DNA of 64,000 nt from positions 5,278,331-5,342,330 of the forward strand of contig OX123193.2 in the NCBI GenBank assembly GCA_944739405.2. The letters are read 5' to 3'. Position numbers and translations under genes: made by a program. Source of the stretch: Euclidia mi (lineage: Eukaryota; Arthropoda; Insecta; Lepidoptera; Erebidae). Below are positions 61,720 through 64,000 of this stretch, in pieces. The notes below the pieces were generated by a model, which saw nothing but the letters and a program-made list of their open reading frames with translations, had not been told where the DNA came from and ran no database searches. Each line of letters opens with the position of its first letter. Within the stretch, counting starts at the first letter, position 1.

Positions 61720-62085
61720 AAACATTATCATCATCAGCCCACTGTAGACCATTGCTGAATGTAGCAATGAATACAGATTTACATAGAAGTACTGTTCTTA
61801 AGGATTTCGTGAGCCGATTCCAAGTGGAGACTGTCTCCAGTTTAGTTCGTAGTTGGGGCCGTTGGCGGCGCTGGGGTCGTTCTCCTTCTCTCTTGCTCTC
61901 GTAGTTAAGATACACAGAAGGAACGTTTGGCTCTCTTCCTCTCGTAAAGACAGCTGTCACAGCGCGACTGCCACGCCGCCAAGGGGCAATTAGCGTCACA
62001 GAAAGTTTGTTTTCAGAGCGCCCATAAGAAATGCGCCTCTATGTAAGCATCTGAGCTCTTTGATGTAGGTTTCTCCGATGACAAT
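61720..62085 (-). mobile_element. SINE-E/RTE tail split by MITE-C
   Basis: Left of the MITE: CATTATCATCATCAGCCCAC, CATTGCTGAATGTAG; right: ATGTAGGTTTCTCC. Joined they read as the ...CACTGCTGAACNTAGGNCTC... tail motif. Confidence 0.55.
61765..62061 (+). mobile_element. MITE-C, copy 3
   Basis: CAATGAATACAGATTTAC at the start, CATCTGAGCTCTTT at the end. The flanks GAATGTAG (61757-61764) and GA-TGTAG (62062-62068) fit an 8-bp target duplication with one base lost. About 85-90% similar to copy 2. Confidence 0.75.
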
Positions 62086-62244
62086 CTGATGAGATGTATT
62101 TTCAAATTTCCGCGTCCAGCCGATACCAACTACTCACAAAGATAAGTTAACATATATACAAACTACACTAGCAGACCAATTAGAAAATATGCCTCTATAT
62201 AAACTCGCCTATCACTTTTAAATGCCCCTACAAAACAGCGAGTA

Positions 62245-62366
62245 CATACATACATACATAGACTCACGCCTGTTTCCCCGAAGGGGTAGGCAGAGGCATA
62301 TTAAACGCCCACTTTTCGCCAGTGTTTTGATCCCACGTAATAGGTGGCGAGCCTATTGCCGCTTCC
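62245..62366 (-). mobile_element. Element N, copy 3, truncated, with 11-bp target duplication
   Basis: Flanked by AACAGCGAGTA at 62234-62244 and 62367-62377. Only the common 3' domain is present (GGAAGCGGCAATAGGCTCGC to the TATG repeat on the minus strand). Exact flanks show the truncation occurred at insertion. Confidence 0.85.
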
Positions 62367-62377
62367 AACAGCGAGTA

Positions 62378-62756
62378 ATACTGTATCATTTTCTCATAAC
62401 CCGCACACGTTGTGAAAGAGCCGTGACGGTGTCAATTAACTTGTCATTAATTACATACGCCGCTAGACATGACCTGTCATTACGGATCCCTTGCGGTAAA
62501 CCAAAATAGGTATGAGAATATGTCAACAAGTTTATTTGCGTAATCCGTGGGTTATTTTTGTTTTGGTGGAATTTTCTACAATATTACTTCACAAGTGAAT
62601 TAAATAATTATCTTACTGGAGTTGTCATTTTACTACGTTTGGCTAGTATAGAAGGCCAATTCTACTTGTTGACTCACAATGTTATTTCTTCGAAAATTAG
62701 AAGCGGCCTATGTCTAGAACGTCAGCGTACACGAGATTAGTGTGGCCCTAAAACAG
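62378..62756. other. Unassigned stretch
   Basis: No repeat or frame recognised before the RTE begins. Confidence 0.35.
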
Positions 62757-64000
62757 CTTGCTTCGTGGTACGGAGCTTTTGAAAGCTGGTGGCTTTCCCG
62801 TTTTGGAAATGCTCCGTACGCTTTTTAGTTCTGTCATATTGGAGGGTAAAATGCCACTTGGCTTGGTACAGAAGTGTGATGGTGCTGTTCTTCAAGAAGG
62901 GCGACAAAACCCTTTTGAAGAACTACAGACCCATGTCACTTCTGAGTCACGTCTATAAGTTGTTTTCAAGGGTCATCACGAAATGTCCCGCGTGCAAGCT
63001 AGACGACTTCCAGCCTCCCGAACAAGCCGGGTTCCGTAAAGGCTATAGTCAAAATTCAAAATCTCTTTATTGTTCAAACTTTAGTACAATATGTATTATA
63101 CACATTACATCAGTAGACTTAGGCACTAACAAAAACAATATAATTACTATATAGCTCTGGGCCCCACACTAGGATTCCCTGTGTCGTGGAGTCCAGTTCC
63201 TTCCGTAAGTGCAGCGTAATAACAAAAAAAAAAATGTATATATTTGTATTTATAGTACCATAGACCACATACATACGCTGTGGCAGGTTATACAGAAGTC
63301 TGAGGAGTATAACCAGCCTCTATGCTTGGCGTTTGTGGACTATGAGAAAGTCTTGGATTCGATCGAAACCTGGACAGTGCTGCAGTCTCTCCATCGGTGC
63401 CAGATCGACAACCGATACATCGAAGTGCTTAAGTGATTGTACGAAAACGCCACCATGTCAGTCCGCCTTCAGGACCAGAGCTCGAAACCTATTTGACTCC
63501 AGTGAGGGGTGAGGCAGGGAGATGTCATATCTCCGAAACTGTTCACCGCTGCGCTGGAAGACGTCTTCAAGCTTCTGGACTGGGAAGGACTCGGCATCAA
63601 CATCAACAGCGAGTACATCACTCACTTTCGATTTGCTGACGATATCGTAGTCATATGAGACCATGGAAGAGCTCAGCACAATGCTCGATGGCCTCCGTAG
63701 AGTCTCCCAACACGAAGGTCTTAAAATGAACATGGACAAGACGAAAATCACGTCTGACTTCCATGTCGTACCTGCTCTTATTCAGGTTGGGAACTCTACA
63801 CTCGAAGTTGTCGACAAGTACGTTTACCTAGGAGAAATGATCCAATTGGGTAGGTCCAACTTCGAGGAAGAGGTCGCTTCGAGAGGAGGAGGCGTTGAAT
63901 CCAACTCGGTTGGGCTGCGTTTGGGAGGTTACGGCATATCATCACGTCTGATATCCTGCGGGATATAGGATGCGATGATATGCCACACTGCAGTGTCTCA
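62757..64000 (+). pseudogene. RTE-type LINE, broken, running off the window
   Basis: Coding segments in order but in changing frames: ELLKAGGFPVLEML (62770s), KKGDKTLLKNYRPMSLLSHV (about 62890-62955), FQPPEQAGFRKGYS (63006-63049), then a 201-bp insertion, TIDHIHTLWQ, LAFVDYEKVLDSIETW (motif A, Asp kept), GVRQGDVISPKLFTAALEDV (motif B), FRFADDIVV (motif C, both Asp kept), MNMDKTKI (motif D), KYVYLGEMIQLGRSNFEEEV and, in another frame, IQLGWAAFGRLRHI. Stops occur after SSKP and after VV. The N-terminal endonuclease is absent (5' truncation). Several frameshifts make it inactive. Confidence 0.85.
63050..63250 (-). mobile_element. LINE 3'-end insertion inside the RTE
   Basis: 201 bp flanked by TATAGT at 63044-63049 and 63251-63256. 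On the minus strand it ends CAATAAAGAGATTTTGAATT, with the poly(A) signal and a TTTTGAA repeat typical of CR1/Jockey-like 3' ends. It also contains a T/A-rich run at 63223-63234. Without it the RTE frame continues without change. Confidence 0.75.

Noticed and set aside
62789..63154. A functional 121-codon protein
   Set aside because: It is an RTE fragment; its C-terminal third is the inserted LINE 3' end read by chance in frame.

Overview
This window looks like lepidopteran (moth or butterfly) nuclear DNA. It is AT-rich and has no bacterial-style gene organisation. It is dominated by interspersed repeats of types I associate with Lepidoptera: tRNA-headed SINEs, LINE 3' ends with ATGATG or TATG tails, short Helitrons ending in CTAG, palindromic MITEs, and a piggyBac end at TTAA. 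Species cannot be told from sequence alone. I find no convincing host protein-coding exon, tRNA gene, rRNA gene or CRISPR array. All recognisable coding sequence is LINE or DNA-transposon debris, so the window is probably intergenic or a large intron. Family names used here (SINE-A1, SINE-D, MITE-C and so on) are working labels for this window only.

Layout. 1-5 kb: a piggyBac-like right end (TTAA at 766-769), an RTE-like LINE 3' end and the first SINE-A1. 5-14 kb: a perfect 34-bp-stem hairpin, a minus-strand Helitron, SINE-D copies, palindromic MITEs, the first 5S rRNA-derived SINE and LINE coding remnants. 14-24 kb: a CR1/Jockey-like LINE C-terminus, a short Helitron, SINE-A/B clusters, a TA microsatellite, a second 5S SINE, the longest ORF of the window (20279-21115, a LINE reverse transcriptase fragment), element N, and a ~330-bp zero-loop palindrome. 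24-40 kb: SINE-A2, MITE-L, two MITE-C copies inserted in SINE-D, SINE-M, SINE-E, a tandem duplication around 36.4 kb. 40-54 kb: a three-level nest (SINE-I > TIR element > SINE-I), element N with a 14-bp target duplication, SINE-D between 58-bp direct repeats followed by a second short Helitron, a possible tRNA-Lys primer-binding site, and a LINE 3' coding end. 54-64 kb: SINE-A/SINE-M junction, SINE-E, MITE-L, a third 5S SINE abutting a CpG-rich TIR element, the third MITE-C, and a multiply broken RTE LINE that runs off the right edge and carries a 201-bp insertion.

How the parts relate. At least four SINE-like families (A1, A2, B, N) share one 3' domain, and its last ~50 bp match the final codons and TATG tail of a LINE whose 3' end is present at 52142-52290 and 23268-23376. 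Families B, D and E share a tRNA-like head and a central core but carry three different tails. This fits modular SINEs that borrowed tails from different LINE partners. Several target-site duplications and nestings can be read directly and give relative ages of insertion.
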